From positions 1 to 34,546 of the forward strand of contig RPFO01001437.1 of the NCBI GenBank assembly GCA_009746045.1: a stretch of DNA of 34,546 bases, in the 5' to 3' direction. A program made the translations under genes and the position numbers. The notes beneath the pieces are model-generated. The model did not search any database, was not told the origin of the DNA, and was given only the letters and a program-made list of their open reading frames with translations. This document shows positions 1 through 10,002 of the stretch, one piece after another. Numbering within the stretch: position 1 is the stretch's first letter; each line of letters starts with the position of its first letter. This DNA comes from Mesostigma viride (Eukaryota > Streptophyta > Mesostigmatophyceae > Mesostigmatales > Mesostigmataceae).

Positions 1-490
1 CATAAACCTCCAGTCGCTCGGGGATGTCCGGAGGTAGGGCTTTTCTGCCAGACTTTGTGACTCCAGGGTCCCGTTTAAATCAAAACCAGCAATCTTAAGC
101 GGCTCGGCAGGGTTGGCAGATGGGCCGGCTCCATCCATGAGGGAAACGTACCAGAAGGTTTGGCTTGCTGGCATTGACGGTGTCGATATCCAATTAGGAA
201 GTTCACCCTGGCCTACTTTAGACTTTTTGGCCGGGATTGCTAACAAGGGTGCCTCAATTGCCCTTTTGCCTGAAGCCATGGCAATCCTCGCCAGGGCTGG
301 CCGAGCGCCCACGCTAAGCCAGGCCGTCACTGTGTCCTTCAGCCGCGCACGACGATTCCGCAGAAGGGGTGAGGACAACACTTTAAACCTATTGTCCTCA
401 GAAGTACTAGAGCGTTTAGCCACGCTGGGAACGAATTTTTCCTGGCAAACGTATTAGCGTGCTCTCACAACCCGCGGATTCGGCTTCCCA
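1..490. other. Left flank, no recognised gene
   Basis: I recognise no gene here. A plus-strand frame is open from about 38 to 457 (about 140 codons) but has no ATG near its beginning and resembles no family I know. Its residue mix (rich in Ala, Leu and Arg) is ordinary. Because an organellar rRNA-like piece follows directly, this may be part of the same organelle-derived insertion, but that is inference only. Confidence 0.3.
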
Positions 491-650
491 GACTGTTCAC
501 TAAAACCAGATGTTCCCGATGTGATTTGCCCCGTCACCGACTACGGGTAGCGTCCTAAGGTAGCTGTAAACAGTAAACAGCTCTTGCCCTTGATTTCTTG
601 AGATTGTGGAAACGGGCAGCAGAAAGACCATGCAAAAAGTTACTGCACGC
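491..650 (+). pseudogene. LSU rRNA-like fragment (organellar type, degenerate)
   Basis: Three blocks occur in the order expected for bacterial/organellar 23S rRNA domains IV-V. The first (491-507) resembles the 'GACTGTTTA..AAAA' block. The second is a 13-base exact match to the universally conserved GTCCTAAGGTAGC (552-564). The third (618-643) resembles the segment around AAAGACC followed by TTACT. The spacing between blocks is much shorter than in E. coli, as in reduced or fragmented mitochondrial rRNAs of chlorophycean algae. It could be a nuclear copy of mitochondrial DNA or a real rRNA piece if this contig end were organellar. The comparison was made by eye from remembered conserved blocks. 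Confidence 0.42.
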
Positions 651-1107
651 GTTTGTAAATTGCCATGGGCCATTCGTGGGGTTCGGCTCAGGTTTAATAA
701 TACGTATCCGGCCATGGCGCCAAATTCTGGCGGGTCCAGGCGGTGGCGTCGCAGGGCTGAAATTTGAAGTAGTGGACGCTATGCGCATGAGTGCGTTCAG
801 GCTCAGTTCAGTTCAGTTCAGCGTGATATAATATCCGGAGATATTGTATTATCACGCTATGCATTGTGGTTAATCAGCAGTTGACGACACGTGCGTGCTG
901 TGCGCAGTACGGCATGTACTGTATGACATACTTAGATCCTACTCCGATCGTCATTATTCCGTCATCAATCATACGTGGACTGCCAGGTATTTCTGTGTAC
1001 AAACGGTATATTCTCTGGTGCCCATGTGCGGAGTTGAGTTGAGTTGATCTCCTCAACCAGAAGTCAGTCGGAGCAGTCAGTCAGTTGTATCCCACGCCGC
1101 ACAGTCA
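651..1107. other. Non-coding spacer with simple repeats
   Basis: I see no gene here. The stretch contains a short CAGTT tandem run (about 804-820), an adjoining palindrome (820-858) and a GAGTT-type run (about 1030-1047). Weak patchy similarity to the region upstream of the Penelope reading frame (around 5480-5570) may begin near 1040, but it is too degraded to place a boundary. Confidence 0.5.
820..858. repeat. Imperfect 39-bp palindrome
   Basis: The arms beginning AGCGTGATA and ending TATCACGCT pair around a central TCCGGA, with a few mismatches. It would form a long AT-rich cruciform or hairpin and sits directly after a CAGTT tandem run. Short palindromes of this sort are common in volvocine organelle genomes, which would fit the neighbouring rRNA-like piece. 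Confidence 0.65.
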
Positions 1108-2393
1108 TGCGGTGGTCATAGAGTCCCCGAGGGCAGGATGTGGCTAATTCACAGCTGAATGGACTCGGAACATGTGGATTCCCAGTTGGGTTCCAATTGT
1201 CCTTGACACCTTTTCCTGTAACGAAAAGATTTCCCTTCTTCATGTTCCAGATGAGTCACCGTGCTCCTGCCTTTGTGTTTTTTTGGCGTTTGTAAAGAGA
1301 TATGGGAGGGTAAACAAAAGCAAAGGCTGATATTGCCGTGTGGGGGGCCCGATCCTTGGTTAGTCTCTCAAGTGCCCACAGAAAAACACGAGAGTAGCAC
1401 ACACAGCGCGCAGCCCAGCCTAGCTCCCTCAGTAAAAGTAAAAGAAAAAGGACAAGAACAGCAAAACAAACGAGAACAAGAAAAAGAACAAAACACAGAC
1501 ACGTAGTGCAATGTGAGCGGAATGATGGAGGAAGGTGAGGGGGGACATTTTGAATGGATGCAGACCCCCCCCCCATCCCCGGGTCCCTGAAAAATAAATA
1601 TGCGTGGAAGGGAAAATGGGTACGATTTATTAACCAATAGCGGAATATCGGAGAGGAAAGAGGTACCGCGAATCGATTCCGATGGAACTGGTTACGCCGA
1701 CTGAGGGTAGTGTGATAGGTGAATGGTTTAGAACGGGAGCATTCATGTGACCACTCGGGAGCCAAGTGACTTGGTTGCGTAAGGTCACCGTGAGGTCATG
1801 CAAGGCCACGCCTCCTAGCCGAAAACGTCCCAGGTATCAAAGAGACAACCAGCGCAGGCCAGAAATCGGGAGAATCCGGACCATGGTAGCTCGAGCCTGC
1901 CGTTATCTTTTCCGCGTTTTCGAGTCGTTCAGGATGATGAAGATGAATGGTGATGGAAATGTGTATCCTTGTGCATTGAAATTATGGCTGGCTTACGTGT
2001 GGAGCGACTAGATGACCTAGACGGTGGGGCCGGAAACAGCATGCTTGATCAGGGCGTGTGTTTCTAGCCTAACTGGCCGGGAGTGTCTAGTGGTGAGCAC
2101 CATTGCTGCGATCGCTCTCCCACCATTTACGAGGAAATACCCGCAAATGGAAAACCACTGAAAAGGTCTAGCTAGTCAGTCATCACGTTAGCCATGCCAT
2201 GATTCCAAACGTCCAAGAACTGCACACGGTGCAAAGGCAAAAAGCCGGAGGACAGCACTTTCAAATGTGCGGCGGGAACCAAAAGCCCGCGGATGCCAGA
2301 AAACATCGTGTTGCGGCAGCGACGCGACGATGTGGACAACGAATCCAGTGCCAAGCTCGGAACGGCCGCAAAGGAGATCTGGCATCACAGGGT
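1108..2393 (-). other. 3' non-coding region of Penelope copy 1 (diverged part)
   Basis: This lies downstream of the copy 1 reading frame. Positions 1835-2393 match the other copies exactly. Positions about 1211-1540 match well, including an A-rich tract near 1432-1500. Positions 1541-1834 are a mosaic of short matches and small gaps, about 97 bases shorter than the same part of copies 2 and 3, and lack the hairpins found there. No protein-coding gene is apparent; the open frames here are short and low in complexity. Confidence 0.6.
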
Positions 2394-5300
2394 TCAGATG
2401 TGCGGAGATACTATGCGATCCAGCCGGTCCACGACCTGTTTGTAGAGCTTGTGCCAAGGGGCAGCACCGAACAGATGTGGGTGACGTTGCAAAAAACATC
2501 GGACTTGACGGAGCATAATGGCTCGGTCATAGTCTTTGACCAATAAACGCTGCAAGAGTTCAACAAGAGTCGTGATGAAATCAACACGATAAGAACAAAG
2601 ACGGGAAAAACGATGTAACTGAGAAAGAACAACACCATATTTTGCTGTGTGGGAAAGGAGACTGTGAATATCGGGGTAACGAATAAAAGGAATTTGCTGG
2701 TATTTAGGATCCTTGCGCTTATCATAGATAGCCGTACGCCAGCCCTTCTTGTTATGGGTAATGTTAAGATCGAGGTAATTGCAATGAGTATCCTCCGACG
2801 TGAGCTTTAATGTGAGGGACGCTTGCGGGTAGATGCCAGGCAGACCAGCGGTGATATACAAATGGGTTGCGAAATCAGGGTTGTCGAAAGCGATGACATC
2901 ATCAATGTATCGACATGTATGGATAAAACGCCTGATGAGAACATCATCGTTTGAGGCAATGAGATTCTCCATGAATGCAAGCTCATAAGTGTATAGATAG
3001 AGGTTTGCAAGGAGCCCGGCACAGTTAGTGCCCATAGGGATGCCGATAGCTTGTTGGTATACATTGCCCGCAAAACAGATGAAGGTGTTATCAACAAGAT
3101 AAGAGATCCAATGGACAAGGTCAGCCTTCGTGATAATATAATTATAACCATCCCGCACGATAGCACCTGCCGCGATCCCTGAGAGCCACGTTGCCGTGGG
3201 CTTGGTCTGAGAAACACGCACGTGCAGGTGGTTGCGCCCGTGAGGCCTACGTGCATACAGACGAGTAAGGAGGCTATCTAAACGAGCTTTCAAATCGTGC
3301 AAATCTAGTGTGGTATATAGAGTGGTGAAATCATAGGTGGCTATGGGCATAGGTATACGTTTCTCTGCTGCTGTCTTAGAACGGCTAAGGGCGGCAAGGC
3401 GTAGGCGTACTTGGGCTGAGTCTATGACGATCCAACTACCAGCGCATTCATACCCGGCATTCGACAGCACCTCCACCCATAATGCATTGGCTTCGGGGAG
3501 AAGAGCATTCAAAGCATGGCAGATGAGTTTCGAGAGAGGCATCAGTGGGGCTGAATGCGACGCAGCAATGGTGCGCAAAGCAACAGGAGTTTTGTGCAGC
3601 TTAAGAGTGAGATACAGATATGGGAACGTAGTGGTGGTGGCGCGTCGCTGCCGCTTAAGGAATGCCCGAGCAAAAATGTTTTGGCTGTGCAGAAAAGCCC
3701 GATGAGCAGCGGTGATACTGGCGGTGGACTGTGCACGCTGAACATAGGTAGGGCTGGACGCCAACTCGTGTTGCAAAGTAGCAAGGTAGTGCTTCTTGCA
3801 TATGAAAGCAAAGTTGTTGGCACTCTTGTCAACACACGTGATGATAAAGTCCTGCTTGAAGTGGTCAAGAAGTGCTTTATCTGTGGTGTTGAGCCAGGTG
3901 GTGCGGTGGACCTGCTGGAGACGGTAATCAAGCCTGGTGAGACGTGCATTGCATTCGTGAATGACGGCGCGAAACCACGGTTCCATGGCAAGGGGAGCAA
4001 GCTGTAGGTCCGTGCTCATGGCATTGCAAAATTTGCGCAGTGATGTGGAGAGCAGTGCATTCACCTCTTTGGCACACGTGCGCTGGACCCACGGCCGAAA
4101 CTTGGTGCCTTTGGCAAAAAGGTCTACAAGCGTGTGGCTCGGCAGGATGCTGAGGTCAGCGGTCATGACGTGCTGTGAGGTGGGATCAAGGTACTTGAAA
4201 TACCGTTGTTGTTGGCAGGGGCAGGGCCCTGCCAAGATGGTGGCCAGCTCGGTGGGCGTTGTATCGCGGCTGACCTTCCCGTTGCTGAAAACCATTTGTC
4301 CCAAGGTGGGAGAGTAATGCCAGGCAGCAATGGGAGTGCCGAAAGTGTTGCGCACCACGAGCGGCATCGCAGCCTGCACTTGCGGCAAATGCAGAATGTG
4401 TGGCAAACACAGCTCATCCATCGCAGCATGAATGAAAGGTGAGATCAGCAAACGGCGCGGACGCAGTGCATCTGCATTCCCATTGACACGGTGCCGAATG
4501 ATACGTGAGAGAAGGCCTCGCAGACTAGTGGCATGGGAGCGGGGGACTTGCAGATCAGCTGGGGAGCACGACCCGACGGCAATGTGTAAGCTGGTAAGCT
4601 TCTTCAAGCTGCAGGCTTCGAGATAGGATGCATGAAAGTTGCCGCGTTGCATAAGCCGAGACATGTGACGTAAGCAGCGGAGACTGGTGGAGTAAAGGGA
4701 AGGATCGGTGGACACATGTGTGGAAGGTGGAGGGGCCGGGGTGACGCTGGGGGGATAGGGGCGATATGGGTGGAGATTGTGCTTCAGACGCCAGGCACGG
4801 ATGAACATAAGAGGGCGGGGACGGAGGGGAGGCGGGCGGCGGCGAGACCGAGCTTTGAAACTCTTGCCTTCAATGCAAAAACCGTGGGGCAGAAATGCAT
4901 GTAACATTCGTTTCCAAAACGTTTCCCGATGCCCTGCGGCTTTGCGAAAAGCGGCGCCGGTAAAGGTGCCGGGGACATGTTCCAAGGGGACGACTCGCCA
5001 ATCCCACCACCCGTATTGGGCCATGGCGCCATGTAGGGGGGTGTCGTCGTTGGCGGCAGGGCGGCCAATATGAAGGCGGCGTGCCGCTCGGACATGTTCC
5101 TGAAAACGCGTCCAGGCATCCCGTTGCGTCTGGCCAACGTAGATACGCTGAGGGTACCTGCGGTTGTAAATGGCATAAATGACGCGATGGGTGCTTACGG
5201 GGTGTGGGCGAGTGGAGTTGGTAAGCGACAAATGCGTGCGCTGTAAGCGCCGGAGGCGACGTAGAGTATGGTCATCCTTGCAGTGATGGTTATGGCGCGT

Positions 5301-5450
5301 GTTGATGCGACAACGCTTCCGCCATGCCTGTGAGGAGATACGATAGGGGAACTGCCGAGAAATAGCAGTGTACTTCCGGTAATCAATGCCACTGGATTGC
5401 CGTATTCTGTGGAGGGTAAGAGCATGCCAGAAAGTCATAAGGTGTTTCAT
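2394..5450 (-). CDS. Penelope-like GIY-YIG endonuclease / reverse transcriptase, copy 1
   Basis: 1,018 residues, intact, starting at an ATG. The protein copies element RNA into DNA at a nicked target. The N-terminus has a His/Cys-rich patch (about 47-61), possibly the zinc-binding motif noted in this clade. A GIY-YIG nuclease follows (about 89-195): IYAIYN at 91, YVGQT at 104, RFQEH at 115 and a catalytic-type Glu in HRETFW at about 174-179. The reverse transcriptase then shows the Penelope DKS..N block near 541, LHKTP near 618, motif A around D707 (DFTTLYT), motif B GIPMGTNCAG at 803-812 and motif C YIDD at 848-851. These RT motifs are of the Penelope/telomerase type, not LINE or LTR. The domain order (nuclease first) marks the Chlamys/Naiad clade. 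All catalytic residues I can identify are present, so it may be active. Confidence 0.92.
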   Translation of the reverse strand: MKHLMTFWHALTLHRIRQSSGIDYRKYTAISRQFPYRISSQAWRKRCRINTRHNHHCKDDHTLRRLRRLQRTHLSLTNSTRPHPVSTHRVIYAIYNRRYPQRIYVGQTQRDAWTRFQEHVRAARRLHIGRPAANDDTPLHGAMAQYGWWDWRVVPLEHVPGTFTGAAFRKAAGHRETFWKRMLHAFLPHGFCIEGKSFKARSRRRPPPLRPRPLMFIRAWRLKHNLHPYRPYPPSVTPAPPPSTHVSTDPSLYSTSLRCLRHMSRLMQRGNFHASYLEACSLKKLTSLHIAVGSCSPADLQVPRSHATSLRGLLSRIIRHRVNGNADALRPRRLLISPFIHAAMDELCLPHILHLPQVQAAMPLVVRNTFGTPIAAWHYSPTLGQMVFSNGKVSRDTTPTELATILAGPCPCQQQRYFKYLDPTSQHVMTADLSILPSHTLVDLFAKGTKFRPWVQRTCAKEVNALLSTSLRKFCNAMSTDLQLAPLAMEPWFRAVIHECNARLTRLDYRLQQVHRTTWLNTTDKALLDHFKQDFIITCVDKSANNFAFICKKHYLATLQHELASSPTYVQRAQSTASITAAHRAFLHSQNIFARAFLKRQRRATTTTFPYLYLTLKLHKTPVALRTIAASHSAPLMPLSKLICHALNALLPEANALWVEVLSNAGYECAGSWIVIDSAQVRLRLAALSRSKTAAEKRIPMPIATYDFTTLYTTLDLHDLKARLDSLLTRLYARRPHGRNHLHVRVSQTKPTATWLSGIAAGAIVRDGYNYIITKADLVHWISYLVDNTFICFAGNVYQQAIGIPMGTNCAGLLANLYLYTYELAFMENLIASNDDVLIRRFIHTCRYIDDVIAFDNPDFATHLYITAGLPGIYPQASLTLKLTSEDTHCNYLDLNITHNKKGWRTAIYDKRKDPKYQQIPFIRYPDIHSLLSHTAKYGVVLSQLHRFSRLCSYRVDFITTLVELLQRLLVKDYDRAIMLRQVRCFLQRHPHLFGAAPWHKLYKQVVDRLDRIVSPHI

Positions 5451-6060
5451 GATGATTCAGATGCACTGAGAGCTAAGACATCAAACAGAACCAGAGCGGA
5501 GCATATTGAGGTAAGTCAATATTCACTGCGTAACACCCGTTACGCGATAGCGGTGGTCCATGATGCATCTCCCCGGGGCAGGATGTGGCTAACAACACAG
5601 CTGAATGGACTCGGAACATGTGGATTCCCAGTGGGGGGGCCTTCCAATTGTCATACTTGACACCTCTTTCCTGTAACGAAAAGATTTCCCTTCTTCATGT
5701 TCCAGATGAGTCACCGTGCTCCTGCCTTTGTGTTTTTTTGGCGTTTGTAAAGAGATATGGGAGGGTAAACAAAAGCAAAGGCTGATATTGCCGTGTGGGG
5801 GGCCCGATCCTTGGTTAGTCTCTCAAGTGCCCACAGAAAAACACGAGAGTAGCACACACAGCGCGCAGCCCAGCCTAGCTCCCTCAGTAAAAGTAAAAGA
5901 AAAAGGACAAGAACAGCAAAACAAACGAGAACAAGAAAAAGAACAAAACACAGACACGTAGTGCAATGTGAGCGGAATGATGGAGGAAGGTGAGAGGGGG
6001 ACATCGTATTGAATGTGTAGGCATTGAGGCAGCCGAAGCGTCCCATCCCCGGGTACATTC

Positions 6061-6080
6061 GTGGCTTTCAAAAAAGCCAC
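6061..6080. repeat. Perfect hairpin in Penelope junction region
   Basis: GTGGCTTT and AAAGCCAC are perfect 8-bp arms around a 4-base loop. The same hairpin is at 10613-10632 in the next junction. The matching place in copy 1 (around 1585) lacks it. It could be a structured RNA element or a terminator-like stem in the transcript; the role is unknown. Confidence 0.65.
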
Positions 6081-6244
6081 AACCTGCGTGGAAGAGGAAA
6101 ATGCAGGAACGATGAGTATGATCCTGAAAACGAGGTTGAGGAAACGCGGAGAGGAAATGCCGGCCGCTGAAACGATTCCGATGGAACTATGGGTTTCGCC
6201 GACATGAGGCGGTGCAGCTGACTATCTCTATGGTGTCGTGTGTG

Positions 6245-6297
6245 ACCGGGAGTGCCGGTTCACGTGCGCACTCGTCGGACTAGCCCGACGACATGTG
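6245..6297. repeat. Hairpin cluster in Penelope junction region
   Basis: Two hairpins sit close together: ACCGG/CCGGT (6245-6259) and CGTCGG/CCGACG (6273-6290). Outside the second, GCGCAC and GTGTGC can pair with one G-U pair. The cluster recurs at 10797-10849 and is absent from copy 1. The nested stems suggest a folded RNA, but the conserved core of a hammerhead ribozyme is not present on either strand. Confidence 0.5.
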
Positions 6298-6945
6298 TGC
6301 TTGGTTGCCCACGGCTGAAATCCTCTTGCCCGTCATGCAAAGGCCACGCCTCCTAGCCGAAAACGAACTATATTCAACCAATCTAATATCAAAGAGACAA
6401 CCAGCGCAGGCCAGAAATCGGGAGAATCCGGACCATGGTAGCTCGAGCCTGCCGTTATCTTTTCCGCGTTTTCGAGTCGTTCAGGATGATGAAGATGAAT
6501 GGTGATGGAAATGTGTATCCTTGTGCATTGAAATTATGGCTGGCTTACGTGTGGAGCGACTAGATGACCTAGACGGTGGGGCCGGAAACAGCATGCTTGA
6601 TCAGGGCGTGTGTTTCTAGCCTAACTGGCCGGGAGTGTCTAGTGGTGAGCACCATTGCTGCGATCGCTCTCCCACCATTTACGAGGAAATACCCGCAAAT
6701 GGAAAACCACTGAAAAGGTCTAGCTAGTCAGTCATCACGTTAGCCATGCCATGATTCCAAACGTCCAAGAACTGCACACGGTGCAAAGGCAAAAAGCCGG
6801 AGGACAGCACTTTCAAATGTGCGGCGGGAACCAAAAGCCCGCGGATGCCAGAAAACATCGTGTTGCGGCAGCGACGCGACGATGTGGACAACGAATCCAG
6901 TGCCAAGCTCGGAACGGCCGCAAAGGAGATCTGGCATCACAGGGT

Positions 6946-9900
6946 TCAGATGTGCGGAGATACTATGCGATCCAGCCGGTCCACGACCTGTTTGTAGAGC
7001 TTGTGCCAAGGGGCAGCACCGAACAGATGTGGGTGACGTTGCAAAAAACATCGGACTTGACGGAGCATAATGGCTCGGTCATAGTCTTTGACCAATAAAC
7101 GCTGCAAGAGTTCAACAAGAGTCGTGATGAAATCAACACGATAAGAACAAAGACGGGAAAAACGATGTAACTGAGAAAGAACAACACCATATTTTGCTGT
7201 GTGGGAAAGGAGACTGTGAATATCGGGGTAACGAATAAAAGGAATTTGCTGGTATTTAGGATCCTTGCGCTTATCATAGATAGCCGTACGCCAGCCCTTC
7301 TTGTTATGGGTAATGTTAAGATCGAGGTAATTGCAATGAGTATCCTCCGACGTGAGCTTTAATGTGAGGGACGCTTGCGGGTAGATGCCAGGCAGACCAG
7401 CGGTGATATACAAATGGGTTGCGAAATCAGGGTTGTCGAAAGCGATGACATCATCAATGTATCGACATGTATGGATAAAACGCCTGATGAGAACATCATC
7501 GTTTGAGGCAATGAGATTCTCCATGAATGCAAGCTCATAAGTGTATAGATAGAGGTTTGCAAGGAGCCCGGCACAGTTAGTGCCCATAGGGATGCCGATA
7601 GCTTGTTGGTATACATTGCCCGCAAAACAGATGAAGGTGTTATCAACAAGATAAGAGATCCAATGGACAAGGTCAGCCTTCGTGATAATATAATTATAAC
7701 CATCCCGCACGATAGCACCTGCCGCGATCCCTGAGAGCCACGTTGCCGTGGGCTTGGTCTGAGAAACACGCACGTGCAGGTGGTTGCGCCCGTGAGGCCT
7801 ACGTGCATACAGACGAGTAAGGAGGCTATCTAAACGAGCTTTCAAATCGTGCAAATCTAGTGTGGTATATAGAGTGGTGAAATCATAGGTGGCTATGGGC
7901 ATAGGTATACGTTTCTCTGCTGCTGTCTTAGAACGGCTAAGGGCGGCAAGGCGTAGGCGTACTTGGGCTGAGTCTATGACGATCCAACTACCAGCGCATT
8001 CATACCCGGCATTCGACAGCACCTCCACCCATAATGCATTGGCTTCGGGGAGAAGAGCATTCAAAGCATGGCAGATGAGTTTCGAGAGAGGCATCAGTGG
8101 GGCTGAATGCGACGCAGCAATGGTGCGCAAAGCAACAGGAGTTTTGTGCAGCTTAAGAGTGAGATACAGATATGGGAACGTAGTGGTGGTGGCGCGTCGC
8201 TGCCGCTTAAGGAATGCCCGAGCAAAAATGTTTTGGCTGTGCAGAAAAGCCCGATGAGCAGCGGTGATACTGGCGGTGGACTGTGCACGCTGAACATAGG
8301 TAGGGCTGGACGCCAACTCGTGTTGCAAAGTAGCAAGGTAGTGCTTCTTGCATATGAAAGCAAAGTTGTTGGCACTCTTGTCAACACACGTGATGATAAA
8401 GTCCTGCTTGAAGTGGTCAAGAAGTGCTTTATCTGTGGTGTTGAGCCAGGTGGTGCGGTGGACCTGCTGGAGACGGTAATCAAGCCTGGTGAGACGTGCA
8501 TTGCATTCGTGAATGACGGCGCGAAACCACGGTTCCATGGCAAGGGGAGCAAGCTGTAGGTCCGTGCTCATGGCATTGCAAAATTTGCGCAGTGATGTGG
8601 AGAGCAGTGCATTCACCTCTTTGGCACACGTGCGCTGGACCCACGGCCGAAACTTGGTGCCTTTGGCAAAAAGGTCTACAAGCGTGTGGCTCGGCAGGAT
8701 GCTGAGGTCAGCGGTCATGACGTGCTGTGAGGTGGGATCAAGGTACTTGAAATACCGTTGTTGTTGGCAGGGGCAGGGCCCTGCCAAGATGGTGGCCAGC
8801 TCGGTGGGCGTTGTATCGCGGCTGACCTTCCCGTTGCTGAAAACCATTTGTCCCAAGGTGGGAGAGTAATGCCAGGCAGCAATGGGAGTGCCGAAAGTGT
8901 TGCGCACCACGAGCGGCATCGCAGCCTGCACTTGCGGCAAATGCAGAATGTGTGGCAAACACAGCTCATCCATCGCAGCATGAATGAAAGGTGAGATCAG
9001 CAAACGGCGCGGACGCAGTGCATCTGCATTCCCATTGACACGGTGCCGAATGATACGTGAGAGAAGGCCTCGCAGACTAGTGGCATGGGAGCGGGGGACT
9101 TGCAGATCAGCTGGGGAGCACGACCCGACGGCAATGTGTAAGCTGGTAAGCTTCTTCAAGCTGCAGGCTTCGAGATAGGATGCATGAAAGTTGCCGCGTT
9201 GCATAAGCCGAGACATGTGACGTAAGCAGCGGAGACTGGTGGAGTAAAGGGAAGGATCGGTGGACACATGTGTGGAAGGTGGAGGGGCCGGGGTGACGCT
9301 GGGGGGATAGGGGCGATATGGGTGGAGATTGTGCTTCAGACGCCAGGCACGGATGAACATAAGAGGGCGGGGACGGAGGGGAGGCGGGCGGCGGCGAGAC
9401 CGAGCTTTGAAACTCTTGCCTTCAATGCAAAAACCGTGGGGCAGAAATGCATGTAACATTCGTTTCCAAAACGTTTCCCGATGCCCTGCGGCTTTGCGAA
9501 AAGCGGCGCCGGTAAAGGTGCCGGGGACATGTTCCAAGGGGACGACTCGCCAATCCCACCACCCGTATTGGGCCATGGCGCCATGTAGGGGGGTGTCGTC
9601 GTTGGCGGCAGGGCGGCCAATATGAAGGCGGCGTGCCGCTCGGACATGTTCCTGAAAACGCGTCCAGGCATCCCGTTGCGTCTGGCCAACGTAGATACGC
9701 TGAGGGTACCTGCGGTTGTAAATGGCATAAATGACGCGATGGGTGCTTACGGGGTGTGGGCGAGTGGAGTTGGTAAGCGACAAATGCGTGCGCTGTAAGC
9801 GCCGGAGGCGACGTAGAGTATGGTCATCCTTGCAGTGATGGTTATGGCGCGTGTTGATGCGACAACGCTTCCGCCATGCCTGTGAGGAGATACGATAGGG

Positions 9901-10002
9901 GAACTGCCGAGAAATAGCAGTGTACTTCCGGTAATCAATGCCACTGGATTGCCGTATTCTGTGGAGGGTAAGAGCATGCCAGAAAGTCATAAGGTGTTTC
10001 AT
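6946..10002 (-). CDS. Penelope-like GIY-YIG endonuclease / reverse transcriptase, copy 2
   Basis: Intact 1,018-residue protein identical to copy 1, with the same GIY-YIG nuclease (about 89-195) followed by the reverse transcriptase (motif A D707, motif B 803-812, motif C YIDD 848-851). The gene starts at an ATG and is preceded by the tail of copy 3's 3' region. Because it lies between two other copies, read-through transcription of the array could supply a full-length template with repeated ends. The identity with copy 1 over 3 kb, without a single changed residue, implies very recent duplication or homogenisation. Confidence 0.92.
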   Translation of the reverse strand: MKHLMTFWHALTLHRIRQSSGIDYRKYTAISRQFPYRISSQAWRKRCRINTRHNHHCKDDHTLRRLRRLQRTHLSLTNSTRPHPVSTHRVIYAIYNRRYPQRIYVGQTQRDAWTRFQEHVRAARRLHIGRPAANDDTPLHGAMAQYGWWDWRVVPLEHVPGTFTGAAFRKAAGHRETFWKRMLHAFLPHGFCIEGKSFKARSRRRPPPLRPRPLMFIRAWRLKHNLHPYRPYPPSVTPAPPPSTHVSTDPSLYSTSLRCLRHMSRLMQRGNFHASYLEACSLKKLTSLHIAVGSCSPADLQVPRSHATSLRGLLSRIIRHRVNGNADALRPRRLLISPFIHAAMDELCLPHILHLPQVQAAMPLVVRNTFGTPIAAWHYSPTLGQMVFSNGKVSRDTTPTELATILAGPCPCQQQRYFKYLDPTSQHVMTADLSILPSHTLVDLFAKGTKFRPWVQRTCAKEVNALLSTSLRKFCNAMSTDLQLAPLAMEPWFRAVIHECNARLTRLDYRLQQVHRTTWLNTTDKALLDHFKQDFIITCVDKSANNFAFICKKHYLATLQHELASSPTYVQRAQSTASITAAHRAFLHSQNIFARAFLKRQRRATTTTFPYLYLTLKLHKTPVALRTIAASHSAPLMPLSKLICHALNALLPEANALWVEVLSNAGYECAGSWIVIDSAQVRLRLAALSRSKTAAEKRIPMPIATYDFTTLYTTLDLHDLKARLDSLLTRLYARRPHGRNHLHVRVSQTKPTATWLSGIAAGAIVRDGYNYIITKADLVHWISYLVDNTFICFAGNVYQQAIGIPMGTNCAGLLANLYLYTYELAFMENLIASNDDVLIRRFIHTCRYIDDVIAFDNPDFATHLYITAGLPGIYPQASLTLKLTSEDTHCNYLDLNITHNKKGWRTAIYDKRKDPKYQQIPFIRYPDIHSLLSHTAKYGVVLSQLHRFSRLCSYRVDFITTLVELLQRLLVKDYDRAIMLRQVRCFLQRHPHLFGAAPWHKLYKQVVDRLDRIVSPHI

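Larger units (their letters stand above)
5451..6945 (-). other. Non-coding junction between Penelope copies 2 and 1
   Basis: This 1.5-kb stretch holds the 3' end of copy 2 and the 5' leader of copy 1 and would act as the pseudo-LTR in a tandem arrangement. It contains an A-rich tract (about 5888-5950), a perfect 8-bp-arm hairpin (6061-6080) and a cluster of further hairpins (6245-6297). I see no conserved gene. The open frames across it are short, cysteine- or arginine-rich, and look incidental. I could not find a canonical hammerhead ribozyme core, though such ribozymes occur in many Penelope pseudo-LTRs. Confidence 0.6.

Noticed and set aside
113-457. Protein-coding gene in the left flank
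   Set aside because: No ATG near the start of the open frame, no recognisable domain, and adjacent to an rRNA-like remnant; described as unassigned sequence instead.
5711-6080. Cysteine/leucine-rich open frames opposite the A-rich tract in each Penelope junction
   Set aside because: They follow from base composition (T/C-rich strand), overlap each other in several frames and carry no domain.
5451-6945. Hammerhead ribozyme in the Penelope junctions
   Set aside because: I searched both strands by eye for the CTGANGA...GAAA core and found none next to suitable stems; only unrelated hairpins are present.
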